From Novosphingobium sp. EMRT-2 (GTDB lineage: Bacteria; Pseudomonadota; Alphaproteobacteria; Sphingomonadales; Sphingomonadaceae), in the NCBI RefSeq assembly GCF_005145025.1, contig NZ_CP039695.1, forward strand, positions 2,537,501-2,601,500: DNA of 64,000 nucleotides, given 5' to 3'. The notes beneath the pieces were generated by a model, which made no database searches, was not told the origin of the DNA, and worked only from the letters and a program-made list of their open reading frames with translations. Positions 45,055 through 54,118 of the stretch are shown piece by piece (position 1 is the first letter of the stretch; every line of letters begins with the position of its first letter). The translations under genes and the position numbers were made by a program.

Positions 45055-45070
45055 ATCATTCCCACTCGAT
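45055..45070. other. Right attachment repeat (guaA 3' end)
   Basis: ATCATTCCCACTCGAT; complement of the final guaA codons and stop. Matches 33623-33638 at 14 of 16 positions. Confidence 0.8.
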
Positions 45071-46615
45071 CGTGCCGGGCGGCTTGCTGGTGTAGTCATA
45101 GACCACGCGGTTGATGCCCTTCACCTCGTTGACGATGCGCGTCGCCACGCGGCTGAGGAAGCTGGCGTCGAACGGATAGATGTCCGCCGTCATGCCGTCG
45201 GTGGAGGTCACCGCGCGCAACCCGCAGACGCTGTCGTAGGTGCGGAAATCACCCATCACGCCCACGGTCTTGACCGGCAGCAGCACGGCGAAGGCCTGCC
45301 AGATCGCGTCATAGAGCCCGGCGTTGCGGATTTCCTCGAGGTAGATCGCATCGGCCTTGCGCAGGATGTCGCAGCGGTCGCGCGTCACTTCGCCGGGGAT
45401 GCGGATGGCCAGGCCCGGGCCGGGGAACGGATGGCGGCCCACGAAGATCTCGGGCAGGCCCAGTTCGCGGCCCAGCGCGCGCACTTCGTCCTTGAACAGT
45501 TCGCGCAAGGGTTCGACCAGCTGCATGTTCATGCGTTCGGGCAGGCCGCCCACGTTGTGGTGGCTCTTGATCGTCACCGAAGGGCCGCCGGTGAAGCTGA
45601 CGCTTTCGATCACGTCGGGGTAGAGCGTGCCCTGCGCCAGGAAATCGGCCCCGCCCACCTTCTTCGCCTCGGCCTCGAACACGTCGATGAAGGTCTTGCC
45701 GATGAACTTGCGTTTGGCCTCCGGGTCGGTCACGCATTCCAGACCTTTCAGGAACAGCGTGGAGGCGTCCACGTGGACCAGCGGGATGTGGTAGGCGTTG
45801 CGGAACAGGCTCACGACCTGTTCGGCCTCGCCCAGCCGCATCAGGCCGTGGTCGACGAACACGCAGGTAAGCTGGTCGCCGATCGCCTCGTGGATCAGCA
45901 CGGCGGCCACCGCCGAATCGACGCCGCCGGAAAGGCCGCAAATCACGCGGGCGTCGCCCACCTGTTCGCGGATTTCGGCGATCTTGGTCTTGCGGAATTC
46001 CGCCATGGTCCAGTCGCCGGCGCAGCCGCACACGTGGCGCACGAAATTGGCGATCAGCTTGCCGCCATCGGGCGTGTGGACCACTTCGGGGTGGAACTGC
46101 GTGCCGTAGTATTTCTTCTCGTCGTTCGCGATCACCGCGAAAGGCGCGCCGTCCGATACCGCGACGATGCGGAAGCCGGGCGCGAACTGCGTCACCTTGT
46201 CGCCGTGGCTCATCCACACCTGATGGCGCTCGCCCGTCTGCCACAGCCCGTCGAACAGCACGCAGGGTTCTGTCACGGTCAGGAAGGCGCGGCCGAATTC
46301 GCCGGAATCGCCGGGCTCCACCGTGCCGCCCAGCTGGTGGCTCATGACCTGCTGGCCATAACAGATGCCCAGGATCGGCAAGCCGCTGTCGAACAGCACC
46401 TGCGGCGCGCGGGGAGAGCCGTCGGCAGGCACGCTGGCGGGCGATCCCGAAAGGATGATGCCCTTGGGCTTCATCCGCTGGAACGCGGCTTCGGCCTGCG
46501 TGAACGGTGCGATTTCGGAATAGACCCCGGCTTCGCGCACGCGCCGGGCGATCAGCTGCGTGACCTGGCTGCCGAAGTCGACGATGAGGATGGATTCGGA
46601 AGGCTCGATGCTCAT
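45056..46615 (-). CDS. guaA: GMP synthase (glutamine-hydrolysing)
   Basis: 519 aa, full length. An N-terminal class-I glutamine amidotransferase (GICYGQQ, with the nucleophile cysteine, and FHPEVVHT) is joined to an ATP-pyrophosphatase domain ([13 protein letters not shown]-loop) and the C-terminal dimerisation domain ending GTIEWE. Converts XMP to GMP. The island insertion leaves the protein unchanged because the att core restores the last codons. Confidence 0.98.
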   Translation of the reverse strand: MSIEPSESILIVDFGSQVTQLIARRVREAGVYSEIAPFTQAEAAFQRMKPKGIILSGSPASVPADGSPRAPQVLFDSGLPILGICYGQQVMSHQLGGTVEPGDSGEFGRAFLTVTEPCVLFDGLWQTGERHQVWMSHGDKVTQFAPGFRIVAVSDGAPFAVIANDEKKYYGTQFHPEVVHTPDGGKLIANFVRHVCGCAGDWTMAEFRKTKIAEIREQVGDARVICGLSGGVDSAVAAVLIHEAIGDQLTCVFVDHGLMRLGEAEQVVSLFRNAYHIPLVHVDASTLFLKGLECVTDPEAKRKFIGKTFIDVFEAEAKKVGGADFLAQGTLYPDVIESVSFTGGPSVTIKSHHNVGGLPERMNMQLVEPLRELFKDEVRALGRELGLPEIFVGRHPFPGPGLAIRIPGEVTRDRCDILRKADAIYLEEIRNAGLYDAIWQAFAVLLPVKTVGVMGDFRTYDSVCGLRAVTSTDGMTADIYPFDASFLSRVATRIVNEVKGINRVVYDYTSKPPGTIEWE

Positions 46616-46850
46616 GGCTGGCCGATAAGGGGAGGGCCGGTTTCTGTCCAGCCGTCGCGTCCGCCAAAGCGATTGTTGGTGATTATTACAGTTGCGTTAC
46701 ATGCAACCGTGGGCGCTTGCTTCGCACTTGCAGCATACGTCAATTGGCGTATTGCGCGCCTCGGTTCGAAAAAGCTCCAGCCCACCCTGCCGGCGCTTCC
46801 TCGAAACCGAGAGGATGTCTGCGAAGGTACACCATAACAGGAGGTATACC
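46616..46850. other. Intergenic region upstream of guaA and the microprotein
   Basis: 235 bp with divergent promoters presumed. No purine riboswitch-like structure or strong palindrome recognised. Confidence 0.4.
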
Positions 46851-46934
46851 ATGCGCAGCTTTGCGACTTACGCGCTGCCGATCATCCTTGCCGCTGGCCT
46901 CAGCGGAATGATGTTCACCGTCACGCTCGCCTGA
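46851..46934 (+). CDS. 27-residue hydrophobic microprotein
   Basis: MRSFATYALPIILAAGLSGM plus seven residues: a basic N-terminus and one membrane-spanning segment. Preceded by a near-consensus AGGAGGT 5 bp before the ATG and followed by a rho-independent terminator at 46972, so it forms a complete small transcription unit. Function unknown. Confidence 0.65.
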   Translation: MRSFATYALPIILAAGLSGMMFTVTLA

Positions 46935-46971
46935 GCCGACGGCACAGCCAATACAGCGCTACCGACAAAAG

Positions 46972-47001
46972 CGGCTGCCCCGGTGGGGCGGCCGTTTTGT
47001 T
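46972..47001 (+). terminator. Rho-independent terminator
   Basis: 10-bp stem CGGCTGCCCC/GGGGCGGCCG (one wobble) with a GGT loop, followed by TTTTGTTTG. Ends the microprotein transcript. Confidence 0.8.
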
Positions 47002-47085
47002 TGTGCGCGATTTGTTTGAGCGGCAAGGGCCGGCCTTTGCCGTCAATGCTTGACGAAACCGCCCGCACGCGGACACCAGCGGAGT

Positions 47086-47946
47086 GTGACCGTCACCCGC
47101 TTCGCCCCCAGCCCCAACGGCCCGCTCCACCTGGGGCATGCCTATGCCGCGATCGTCGCGCAGGATCGCGCGGCGCGGGATCAGGGCGCGTTCCTGCTGC
47201 GCATCGAGGACATCGACGGCGCGCGCAGCCGCCCGGAACTGGCGGAGGCGTTTCGCGCCGACCTTGCCTGGCTGGGACTGGCGTGGCGCGAAGTCCCGCC
47301 CCAGTCACAGCGCATCGCCACGTATGCCGCTGCGGCCGACACGCTGCGCGCGGCGGGGCTGCTTTATCCCTGTCGCTGCACCCGCGCCGAAATCGCCGCC
47401 CAGGCGATACGGCAGGGGCCGGATGGGCCGGTCTATCCCGGCACATGCAGGCCGGGAACAGGACGGAAGCATCCGGTCGAACCCGGACCCGATGTGGCTT
47501 GGCGGCTCGACATGGAGCGCGCCATGGCCGCCGCCGGCGACCTCGCCTGGCATGACGAGCGGCGCGGGCCGCAGCAGGCGCGGCCCGGCGCGTTCGGCGA
47601 TGTGGTGCTGTGGCGCAAGGACGCGCCGGCGAGCTACCATCTGGCCGCGACGGTGGACGACGCGGCGGATGGCGTCACCGTGGTCACGCGCGGCGCCGAC
47701 CTCTTCGCCGCGACTCACGTCCACCGGCTGCTGCAGGCCTTGCTCGGCCTGCCGGTGCCGGTGTGGCACCATCATCCCGTGCTGGTGGAAGCGGATGGGC
47801 GCAAGCTGGCCAAGCGGCGGGGCGCGCCCTCGCTCTCGGACCGCCGGTTGTCGGGGGAAGACGGCATCGCGATCGCCGCCGATCTGCGCGCTGCCCTTTT
47901 TGACACTGGTATTTCACTCTCCGAATACGTAAACCAAATGCCATGA
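47086..47946 (+). CDS. gluQ: Glutamyl-Q tRNA(Asp) synthetase
   Basis: 286 aa, a truncated GluRS-like enzyme lacking the anticodon-binding domain. RFAPSPNGPLHLGHA carries the HIGH-type signature and KLAKRRGA the KMSKS-type loop; cysteines in CRC and GTCR form the zinc site. Attaches glutamate to queuosine in tRNA-Asp. GTG 47086 opens VTVTRFAPSPN as expected; a TTG at 47050 is an alternative. Overlaps the next gene by 4 bp (ATGA). Confidence 0.93.
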   Translation: MTVTRFAPSPNGPLHLGHAYAAIVAQDRAARDQGAFLLRIEDIDGARSRPELAEAFRADLAWLGLAWREVPPQSQRIATYAAAADTLRAAGLLYPCRCTRAEIAAQAIRQGPDGPVYPGTCRPGTGRKHPVEPGPDVAWRLDMERAMAAAGDLAWHDERRGPQQARPGAFGDVVLWRKDAPASYHLAATVDDAADGVTVVTRGADLFAATHVHRLLQALLGLPVPVWHHHPVLVEADGRKLAKRRGAPSLSDRRLSGEDGIAIAADLRAALFDTGISLSEYVNQMP

Positions 47947-48173
47947 AGTACATCCTGATCCCGCTGCTGATCGTGCTGATGGCCATGGCGGTCATCTCGC
48001 TGGTGCGCGGCATCATCGCCTTCCTGAAGTCCACGCGCGAGGATTTGGAGCGCGGGGACCAGCAAGGCGCGACCGAAATGCAGCTCCTGCAGAACAAGAT
48101 GATGTTCAACCGCATCAAGTATCAGGGGCTGGCGGTTCTGGTCGTGGTGATCCTGCTCGCCGCTTCGCGCTGA
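47943..48173 (+). CDS. HIG1-domain/twin-transmembrane small protein
   Basis: 76 aa with two hydrophobic segments (about 3-22 and 57-73) and, between them, the basic stretch QNKMMFNRIKYQG that resembles the HIG1 domain. In alphaproteobacteria such proteins are associated with cytochrome oxidase assembly or hypoxia. Translationally coupled to gluQ and followed at 48210 by the adenosyltransferase. Confidence 0.8.
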   Translation: MKYILIPLLIVLMAMAVISLVRGIIAFLKSTREDLERGDQQGATEMQLLQNKMMFNRIKYQGLAVLVVVILLAASR

Positions 48174-48209
48174 TCCCGTCACGAAGCCGCCGGCAACGGA
48201 TTTGCAGCG

Positions 48210-48773
48210 ATGGTGAAACTCAACAAGATCTACACCCGCACGGGCGATGACGGCACCACGGGGCTGGTCGATGGGTCGCGCCGCGCCAAGCACGATCCGC
48301 GCATGATCGCGATCGGCGAAGTGGACGAGGCGAACAGCGCCATCGGCCTTGCCGCCGTGGCCGCGCCGGAGGCAACCGCGCGCGACCTGCATCGCATCCA
48401 GAACGACCTGTTCGATCTGGGCGCCGATCTGGCGACTCCGGGCGAGGATTTCACCCCGTCCGAGATGGTGCTGCGCATCGTTCCGGCGCAGGTGGCGTGG
48501 CTGGAACAGGCGATCGACGTGCTGAACGAGAGCCTGCCGCCGCTGACCAGCTTCATTCTGCCCGGCGGAAGCGAAGCGGCGGCACGGGTCCATCTGGCGC
48601 GCGCGATCGCGCGGCGCGCGGAGCGGGCTGGGGTGGCGCTGGCGGCGGAAGAGCCGGTCAACCCGGCCGCGCTGGCCTATCTCAACCGCCTGTCGGACTA
48701 TCTGTTCGTGCTGGCCCGCGCGCTCAACGCCGGTGCCGATCCGCTGTGGGTGCCGGGCGCGAACCGCCCCTAG
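48210..48773 (+). CDS. PduO-type cob(I)alamin adenosyltransferase
   Basis: 187 aa. Start motif YTRTGDDGTTGLVDGSRRAKHD binds ATP; GEVDEANSAIG and the helix ARAIARRAERAG are further signatures. Makes adenosylcobalamin for B12-dependent mutases. Same strand as gluQ and the HIG1 gene with a 36-bp gap; probably one transcript. Confidence 0.95.
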   Translation: MVKLNKIYTRTGDDGTTGLVDGSRRAKHDPRMIAIGEVDEANSAIGLAAVAAPEATARDLHRIQNDLFDLGADLATPGEDFTPSEMVLRIVPAQVAWLEQAIDVLNESLPPLTSFILPGGSEAAARVHLARAIARRAERAGVALAAEEPVNPAALAYLNRLSDYLFVLARALNAGADPLWVPGANRP

Positions 48774-48816
48774 GCACGGTGTCCATGGGCGTTGCCATGC
48801 TGCGGGTGCGAAGCTA

Positions 48817-49080
48817 GGGACAGGACCCGTTACTGGCGCGGTCGAGGTTTGAAGCAAAATGGCCTGGTGCAAGGAGAGAGGGCGCAGGAATATGTCGATA
48901 TTTCAAGCCGTCTCGACGCCGCAACAGGCCATTTTGGTCAAATCCCTGCGGGACGTCCAAATGGCTTCCATCTCGAACCGAAAGGCGCTTGCAAAGACGT
49001 CCAGTCTTAGCCGCGCGCCTTTCGGCCCGATATGTTCGCCATTTGGACGCCTCGACCGCGCCAGTAGCGGGTCCTGTCCC
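48817..49080. mobile_element. MITE-like foldback element
   Basis: 264 bp between TA dinucleotides (48815-48816 and 49081-49082) with 31-bp terminal inverted repeats beginning GGGACAGGACCCG (one mismatch). Nested inverted repeats lie inside: CAAAATGGCCTG (48855)/CAGGCCATTTTG (48925) and ACGTCCAAATGG (48953)/CCATTTGGACG (49039). No coding capacity. TA flanks suggest mobilisation by an IS630/Tc1-type transposase (inference). Confidence 0.75.
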
Positions 49081-49115
49081 TAGGGCGCTTCCTATCGGCT
49101 ATGGAGAAGGCAGCC

Positions 49116-49985
49116 ATGCAGAAAGTCGCGGTGATCGGTGCGGGGCAGATGGGCTCCGGCATTACCCAGGTGGTCGCGCAGGCCGGCATTCCGGTGCTGT
49201 TGTCGGACGTGGACCTCGCGCTCGCCGAAAAGGCGAAGGACCGTATCGCCAAGGCGCTGGCCCGGCTGGTGGAAAAGGAAAAGATCACCGCCGCCGCCGC
49301 GGACGCCGCCGTCGCCCTGATCACGCCGGTGGCGGATTATGCCCCCATGGCCGATGCGGAACTGATCATCGAGGCCGCGACCGAGCGCGAGGAGATCAAG
49401 CGCCGTATTTTCGAAAGCGCCGGCAAGGTGCTCGCCGCGAACGCCATCATGGCGAGCAACACCAGCTCGATCCCGATCACGCGCATGGCCGCCGCGTCGC
49501 CTGATCCGGCGCGCTTCGTTGGTCTGCACTTCTTCAACCCGGTGCCGGTCATGCAGTTGATCGAGGTGATTCCGGGGCTGGCGACGTCCGCCGATACGGT
49601 GACGCGGATGCGCGCCTTCGCCGAAACGCTGGGCAAGCAGGTGGTGCAGTCGGAGGACGAGGCGGGCTTCGTCGTCAACCGCATCCTGGTGCCGATGCTG
49701 AACGAGGCGGCGTTTGTGCTGGGCGCGGGCACGGCTTCGGTCGCGGATATCGACAAGGGCTGCCGGCTGGGGCTGAATCACCCGATGGGGCCTTTGCAGC
49801 TGGCGGATTTCATCGGCCTCGATACCTGCCTGGAAATCTGCCGCGTGCTGTTCCATTCGACCGGCGACCCCAAGTACCGCCCCGCCCCGCTGCTGGTGAA
49901 ATACGTCGAGGCCGGCTGGCTCGGCCGCAAGACCGGACGCGGGTTCTACGACTATGCGGGCGCGGAACCCGTGCCGACTCGCTGA
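49116..49985 (+). CDS. 3-hydroxybutyryl-CoA dehydrogenase
   Basis: 289 aa. NAD-binding GAGQMGSG at the N-terminus, catalytic-region SNTSSIPIT and [14 protein letters not shown], and the C-terminal helical domain ending KTGRGFYDY. Oxidises 3-hydroxyacyl-CoA in fatty acid, PHB or aromatic degradation. ATG 49116 is preferred over ATG 49101 because GGAGAAGG sits 4-5 bp upstream. Its upstream region is the MITE-like element. Confidence 0.95.
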   Translation: MQKVAVIGAGQMGSGITQVVAQAGIPVLLSDVDLALAEKAKDRIAKALARLVEKEKITAAAADAAVALITPVADYAPMADAELIIEAATEREEIKRRIFESAGKVLAANAIMASNTSSIPITRMAAASPDPARFVGLHFFNPVPVMQLIEVIPGLATSADTVTRMRAFAETLGKQVVQSEDEAGFVVNRILVPMLNEAAFVLGAGTASVADIDKGCRLGLNHPMGPLQLADFIGLDTCLEICRVLFHSTGDPKYRPAPLLVKYVEAGWLGRKTGRGFYDYAGAEPVPTR

Positions 49986-49991
49986 GCGGCC

Positions 49992-50339
49992 ATGCAGACG
50001 ATCCTGCTGCTCTCGCTGTCCAACCTGTTCATGACGACGGCGTGGTACTGGCACCTGCGCGGCGGCCCGCAAGTGGCCGAGGCGCGGCCGGTGGTGATGG
50101 TCATCGCGATTTCGTGGGGGCTGGCGCTGGTTGAATATTCGCTGGCCGTGCCGGCCAACCGCATCGGCTATGCCCATGGCTGGAGCGCGGGGCAGCTCAA
50201 GGTGGTGCAGGAAGCGATCGCGCTGGTGGTGTTCGGCCTGTTCATGGTGTTCGTGCTGGGCGAACCGTTGCACTGGCGCCACTTCGCGGCCTTCGCCTGC
50301 CTGATGGGGGCGGTGGGCTTCCTGTTCGTCGGGAAGTAG
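49992..50339 (+). CDS. DMT-like small membrane protein (DUF486)
   Basis: 115 aa with four hydrophobic segments; WYWHLRGG, EYSLAVPANRIGY and FAFACLMGAVGFLFV are typical of DUF486. Six bases after the dehydrogenase stop, so co-transcribed. Function unknown. Confidence 0.9.
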   Translation: MQTILLLSLSNLFMTTAWYWHLRGGPQVAEARPVVMVIAISWGLALVEYSLAVPANRIGYAHGWSAGQLKVVQEAIALVVFGLFMVFVLGEPLHWRHFAAFACLMGAVGFLFVGK

Positions 50340-50342
50340 CCG

Positions 50343-50978
50343 TCAGGCGGCGCGCAGCCCGGTCAGCCCTTTGGCGCCGCGGTCCTGCGCGGAAAGGCCA
50401 TCGAACACCGCATCGACGATCCGCGCCAGCTTCTCCTCGCTCAGTCGTTCCATCAGCATGATCATGGTGGGGATCGAGCAATAGGGCGCGACCATCTGGT
50501 TCACCAGGCTGATGGTTTCGTCAACGCCCAGCCCGGCGAAAAAGCCTTCGCCCATCGCCTCTCCGATGATGACGCCCAGATAGTGATCGGCCAGATCGAC
50601 ATAGCTGCGTACTTGCTCGAAGTGTTCCTCGCCGATCTCCACATACATGCGGAAGGCGGTGGGATCGGCATCATACCCCTTGCGCATCGCCACGAAGCGC
50701 CGCGCGAAGAATTCGTACATCTTGCGTCGGGGCGGAAGATCGCTGGCAAGCACTTCTTCCATGATGGCGACCTTGGGGCGGAACCAGAATTCGGCCACCG
50801 CCTCCATCAGCGCGTCCTTGCCATCGAAGTAGCGGCCCAGCACGGCGGGGGATATGCCGGCGCGCGCGGCCAATTCGTGCATGGTCAGCCCCGATCCGCC
50901 GCGCTCCTCGATGATGGCGCGGGCAAGGGTGACAAGGCGTTCGCGCTGGTCGTCGGCGTTTCCTGAGGCACTGGCCAT
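50343..50978 (-). CDS. TetR-family transcriptional regulator
   Basis: 211 aa. N-terminal HTH (LTMHELAARAGISPAVLGRYFDGKDALMEAV), then the ligand-binding helices. GGGAGGA precedes ATG 50978. Convergent with DUF486 (3-bp gap); divergent from the 5'-nucleotidase gene, whose upstream region has GCATT-N4-AATGC near 51065 as a possible operator. Confidence 0.9.
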   Translation of the reverse strand: MASASGNADDQRERLVTLARAIIEERGGSGLTMHELAARAGISPAVLGRYFDGKDALMEAVAEFWFRPKVAIMEEVLASDLPPRRKMYEFFARRFVAMRKGYDADPTAFRMYVEIGEEHFEQVRSYVDLADHYLGVIIGEAMGEGFFAGLGVDETISLVNQMVAPYCSIPTMIMLMERLSEEKLARIVDAVFDGLSAQDRGAKGLTGLRAA

Positions 50979-51147
50979 CGCTTTGGATTCCTCCCGGCGT
51001 GTCTTTATCCGATTCTAGGGACGCGGCCGGCTGGTTTCAATCGCGCGCAAAAACGAATCGCTCCGCATTGCGGAATGCCTTCATCGCGTCATCGCGATCG
51101 GCTAAGGCGCTGCATCGTTTCAACAGAGACAATCAGGTTCGGGTCCC

Positions 51148-52926
51148 ATGACGTATGTTCTGCGCGGTGCGGTCGCACTGACCGTTTCCGTATTGCTTTC
51201 CGCCTGTGCCGGTCCGATCGCTTCGACCGGTCCGGGCGCGGGCAGCCCCGCCGTGACCGAAGCCGGCCCGGTCGAAGTGGGCATCATCGCGTTCAACGAT
51301 TTCCACGGCAGCCTCGAACCGCCGCGCCAGTCCGTGCTGGCGCCAGACGGCAAGGGCGGAACGATGCAGGTTCCCGCCGGCGGCGCGGCGTGGTTCGCGT
51401 CGGCGCTCGAGTCCGTCCGCTCGAAGTATCCCAACCACCTGACCGTTTCGGCCGGCGACATGATCTCGGCCTCGCAGCTTGCCTCCTCGCTCTATCTCGA
51501 CGAGCCGACGATCGGCGTGATGAACCGTATCGGCGTCGATTTCAACGCGGTGGGCAACCACGAATTCGATCGTGGCACTCTCGAACTGCGGCGGATGCAG
51601 GACGGGGGCTGCGAGAAGTTCACGGCCAAGCAGCCGTGCCAGCTCGAACCGTTCACCGGCGCCACGTTCCGGTATCTGGCGGCCAGCACCAAGGATGCGA
51701 GCGGCAACACGCTGTTTCCCGCCACGGGCATCAAGAGCTTCGGCGAAGGCAGCCGCAAGGTGACCATCGGCGTGATCGGCCTGACGCTGAAGGGCACGGT
51801 CGATCTGGTCAGCCCGCAAGGCGTGCGGGGTTATACCTTCGCCGACGAGGCGGACACGATCAACGCGGCGGTTCCGCAGCTCAAGGCGCAGGGGGCGGAC
51901 GCCATCGTCGTGCTGATCCACGAAGGCGGCAAGACCAAGGGGACGCCCGATCCCAATGGCTGCAACGATCTGGTGGGCGATATCAAGCCGATCCTCGACC
52001 GGCTGGACACCCGCGTCGACCTCGTCGTTTCGGGGCACACCCATTGGGAATACGTGTGCGATTACGGCAAGATCAACCCGGCCAAACCGATCCTGCTCAC
52101 CAGCGCCGGCGTCTATGGCAAGGAAGTGACCGACATTACGCTGGAGATCGACCCCGCGCGGCATCAGGTGGTGTCGAAGAAGGCGCACAACGTCATCGTG
52201 CAGTCGATCCCCTATACCTCGGCCACCGGCTTGCGTGAGAACACCACGCTCTATCCGCAGTTCCAGCCGCGGGCCGACATTCTCGAATACGTGAAGCGCT
52301 ACGTCGATGCGTCCAAGGCCTTCACCACGCGCCCGATCGGCAAGCTCTCCGGCCCGGCGACGCGCGGCGACGGCGCCGAAAGCGCGTTCGGTGGCACGCT
52401 GGGCAACCTGATCGCCGACGCCCAGCTCGCCGCCACGCGATCCGCCGGTGCGCAGATCGCCTTCATGAACCCGTTCGGCCTGCGCGCGTCGATCGTGCCG
52501 GGGGCCGACGGCACGGTCACGTTCGGCGATCTCTACCAGACGCAGCCGTTCGGCAACGAGGTGGTTACCGAGACGATGACCGGCGCGGAGATCAAGGCGA
52601 CGCTGGAACAGGGCTTCGACACCAACGGGCCGGAGCAGGTGCTCTCGCCCTCGGCCGGGTTCAGCTTCCGCTTCGACCGCAGCCGGCCGATCGGCGATCG
52701 CATCGTGGCGATGACGTTCAACGGCAAGCCGCTGGACCTGAAGGCCCGCTATCGCGTTACCGTGAACGGCTTCCTGGCGCTGGGTGGAGACACCTTCTCG
52801 GGCTTCGTCGGCAAGCCCGACCAGGTCACCGGTCCCACGGACATGGAAGCGTTGGAAAGCTGGGTGAAAGCGGTGCCCTTGCGCACGGTGCCGGCGGAAG
52901 TCCGCGCGGCGCCGGTCGGGCGCTGA
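51148..52926 (+). CDS. Periplasmic 5'-nucleotidase / metallophosphoesterase lipoprotein
   Basis: 592 aa. Lipoprotein signal with lipobox LSAC (C20). Metallophosphatase motifs NDFHG, GDMIS, GNHEFD and SGHTHW supply the two-metal site; the C-terminal 5'-nucleotidase substrate domain begins around residue 400 (GTLGNLIADA). Hydrolyses nucleotides or cyclic nucleotides outside the cytoplasm. Full length; monocistronic. Confidence 0.94.
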   Translation: MTYVLRGAVALTVSVLLSACAGPIASTGPGAGSPAVTEAGPVEVGIIAFNDFHGSLEPPRQSVLAPDGKGGTMQVPAGGAAWFASALESVRSKYPNHLTVSAGDMISASQLASSLYLDEPTIGVMNRIGVDFNAVGNHEFDRGTLELRRMQDGGCEKFTAKQPCQLEPFTGATFRYLAASTKDASGNTLFPATGIKSFGEGSRKVTIGVIGLTLKGTVDLVSPQGVRGYTFADEADTINAAVPQLKAQGADAIVVLIHEGGKTKGTPDPNGCNDLVGDIKPILDRLDTRVDLVVSGHTHWEYVCDYGKINPAKPILLTSAGVYGKEVTDITLEIDPARHQVVSKKAHNVIVQSIPYTSATGLRENTTLYPQFQPRADILEYVKRYVDASKAFTTRPIGKLSGPATRGDGAESAFGGTLGNLIADAQLAATRSAGAQIAFMNPFGLRASIVPGADGTVTFGDLYQTQPFGNEVVTETMTGAEIKATLEQGFDTNGPEQVLSPSAGFSFRFDRSRPIGDRIVAMTFNGKPLDLKARYRVTVNGFLALGGDTFSGFVGKPDQVTGPTDMEALESWVKAVPLRTVPAEVRAAPVGR

Positions 52927-52935
52927 CCGGCGGCG

Positions 52936-53547
52936 TCAGTCGTCCAGGTTGCCGAAGTCGGTCAGTCCCTTTGCGGGGTGGCGCGGCGTGACGCTGCGGT
53001 AAAAGGCCGCCACCTTCTCCATGTCGGCGCGGTAATCGCCGGTGGGCCAGATCTCCGGACCCAGCCCGCCGGTCTTGGTGCCATAGTCCATCAGCCCGCA
53101 CACCAGCGGAACGCCCGCGCCCAGCGCGATGTGATAGAAGCCCGTGCGCCATTGCCGCACCGCGCCGCGCGTGCCTTCGGGGGCGATCGTCAGCATGAAT
53201 TCGTCGCGCGCGGCGAATTCGTCGATCATCGCCTGGACCATGTTGTTGCGGGATGACCGGTCGATGGCCACGCCGCCCATGTCGCGCATGAAGCCGCCCA
53301 GCGGCCAGCGAAACAGGCTGCGTTTGCCCATGAAATGCGCCCGGATGCCCAGCGCGTCGACAAGGCCCAGAAAATAGACAAAATCCCAGTTCGACGTGTG
53401 CGGCGCGGCTATGATCACGCAACGCCGGCTGGCGGGCGGCGCGCCCACCGCCTTCCAGCCCTGACGGCGATAGAACCACAGCAGCACGCGCCGCACGATC
53501 CGCGAAAGGCGGCCCGGCCGCCGGTCCCGCACCCTGTTGTCTGGCAT
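52936..53547 (-). CDS. PlsC-like lysophospholipid/1-acylglycerol-3-phosphate acyltransferase
   Basis: 203 aa. The HxxxxD motif (HTSNWD, about residues 51-56) and APEGTRG are the acyltransferase signatures. Soluble or peripheral, with no clear membrane anchor. Specific acceptor unknown. Convergent with the nucleotidase gene; divergent from marR. Confidence 0.9.
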   Translation of the reverse strand: MPDNRVRDRRPGRLSRIVRRVLLWFYRRQGWKAVGAPPASRRCVIIAAPHTSNWDFVYFLGLVDALGIRAHFMGKRSLFRWPLGGFMRDMGGVAIDRSSRNNMVQAMIDEFAARDEFMLTIAPEGTRGAVRQWRTGFYHIALGAGVPLVCGLMDYGTKTGGLGPEIWPTGDYRADMEKVAAFYRSVTPRHPAKGLTDFGNLDD

Positions 53548-53638
53548 GTCCTCTCCCCCGATGCGGTTTCCTATCGCGGGAAAGGGGGCGTGTCGAAGGA
53601 AGATGCGGTCGACGCGCAGGGACGGTCCGCTGCTTGAC

Positions 53639-53660
53639 GATAATGAGCATGGCTATTATC
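53639..53660. promoter_or_regulatory. MarR-type palindromic operator
   Basis: GATAATGAGCA/TGGCTATTATC: 22 bp with perfect 6-bp outer arms, overlapping a TTGACG -35-like hexamer (53635-53640) and ending 8 bp before the marR start. Probable autoregulatory site for the efflux operon. Confidence 0.6.
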
Positions 53661-53668
53661 GGCATGGC

Positions 53669-54118
53669 GTGCAAAACAACATCGCCTTCCTCTCCACCGA
53701 TGTCGGGCGTCTCTTCCGCAAGCGTTTCGACGTCGTCAGCCGCGATCTGGGCGTAACGGGGCCGCAATGGCGCGTGCTCGCCGCGCTGAAGCGCACGCCC
53801 GGAATCAACCAGGGCGCCCTCGCGCAGTGGCTTGAGGTGGAGGCGATCACGGCCGGACGGATGATCGACCGGCTGGAAAAGGCGGGGCTGGTGGAGCGCC
53901 GGCCCGATCCGGCAGACCGCCGCGCCTGGCGCTTGTTCCTGACCGATGCGGCCGCGCCGTTGCTCGATGACCTGGCCCTGTTCGCGCAAGGCGTGTTCGC
54001 CGAAGCGCTGACGGGCTTTTCGCAGGATGAACAGGACATGCTGGTGCGCTTGCTCGAACGTGTTCGGGCCAACCTCGCGGAGGATAGCGCCCCGGCTGCA
54101 AGGGTGAGCCATGGCTGA
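53669..54118 (+). CDS. MarR-family regulator of the efflux operon
   Basis: 149 aa winged helix: NQGALAQWLEVEAITAGRMIDRLEKAGLVERRPDPADRRAW is the recognition helix and wing. GTG 53669 (VQNNIAFLSTDVGRLFRKRFD) starts at the family N-terminus; the frame is open upstream but would run through the operator. Overlaps emrA by 8 bp. Presumably represses marR-emrAB until a toxic ligand binds. Confidence 0.9.
   Translation: MQNNIAFLSTDVGRLFRKRFDVVSRDLGVTGPQWRVLAALKRTPGINQGALAQWLEVEAITAGRMIDRLEKAGLVERRPDPADRRAWRLFLTDAAAPLLDDLALFAQGVFAEALTGFSQDEQDMLVRLLERVRANLAEDSAPAARVSHG

Larger units (their letters stand above)
33623..45070. mobile_element. Genomic island integrated in the 3' end of guaA
   Basis: About 11.4 kb bounded by imperfect direct repeats ATCATTCCCAYTCRAT (33623-33638 and 45055-45070). 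The right copy is the last codons and stop of guaA; the left copy is the displaced attachment half. The island has a P4-type integrase remnant next to the guaA end, tandem arm-type sites at both ends, and accessory cargo (hipBA, TcmP/DUF5131, ardC fragment, IS21 elements) visibly poorer in GC than the flanks. guaA 3' ends are known integration targets. The integrase is broken, so excision would need help from elsewhere. Confidence 0.85.

Noticed and set aside
45055..45070. tRNA gene as island target
   Set aside because: The att repeat is the guaA 3' coding end; no tRNA cloverleaf is seen at either junction.
48816..49324. Short coding frames through the MITE-like element
   Set aside because: They translate the inverted repeats (the same RTRYWRGRG appears from both ends) and have no ribosome sites.
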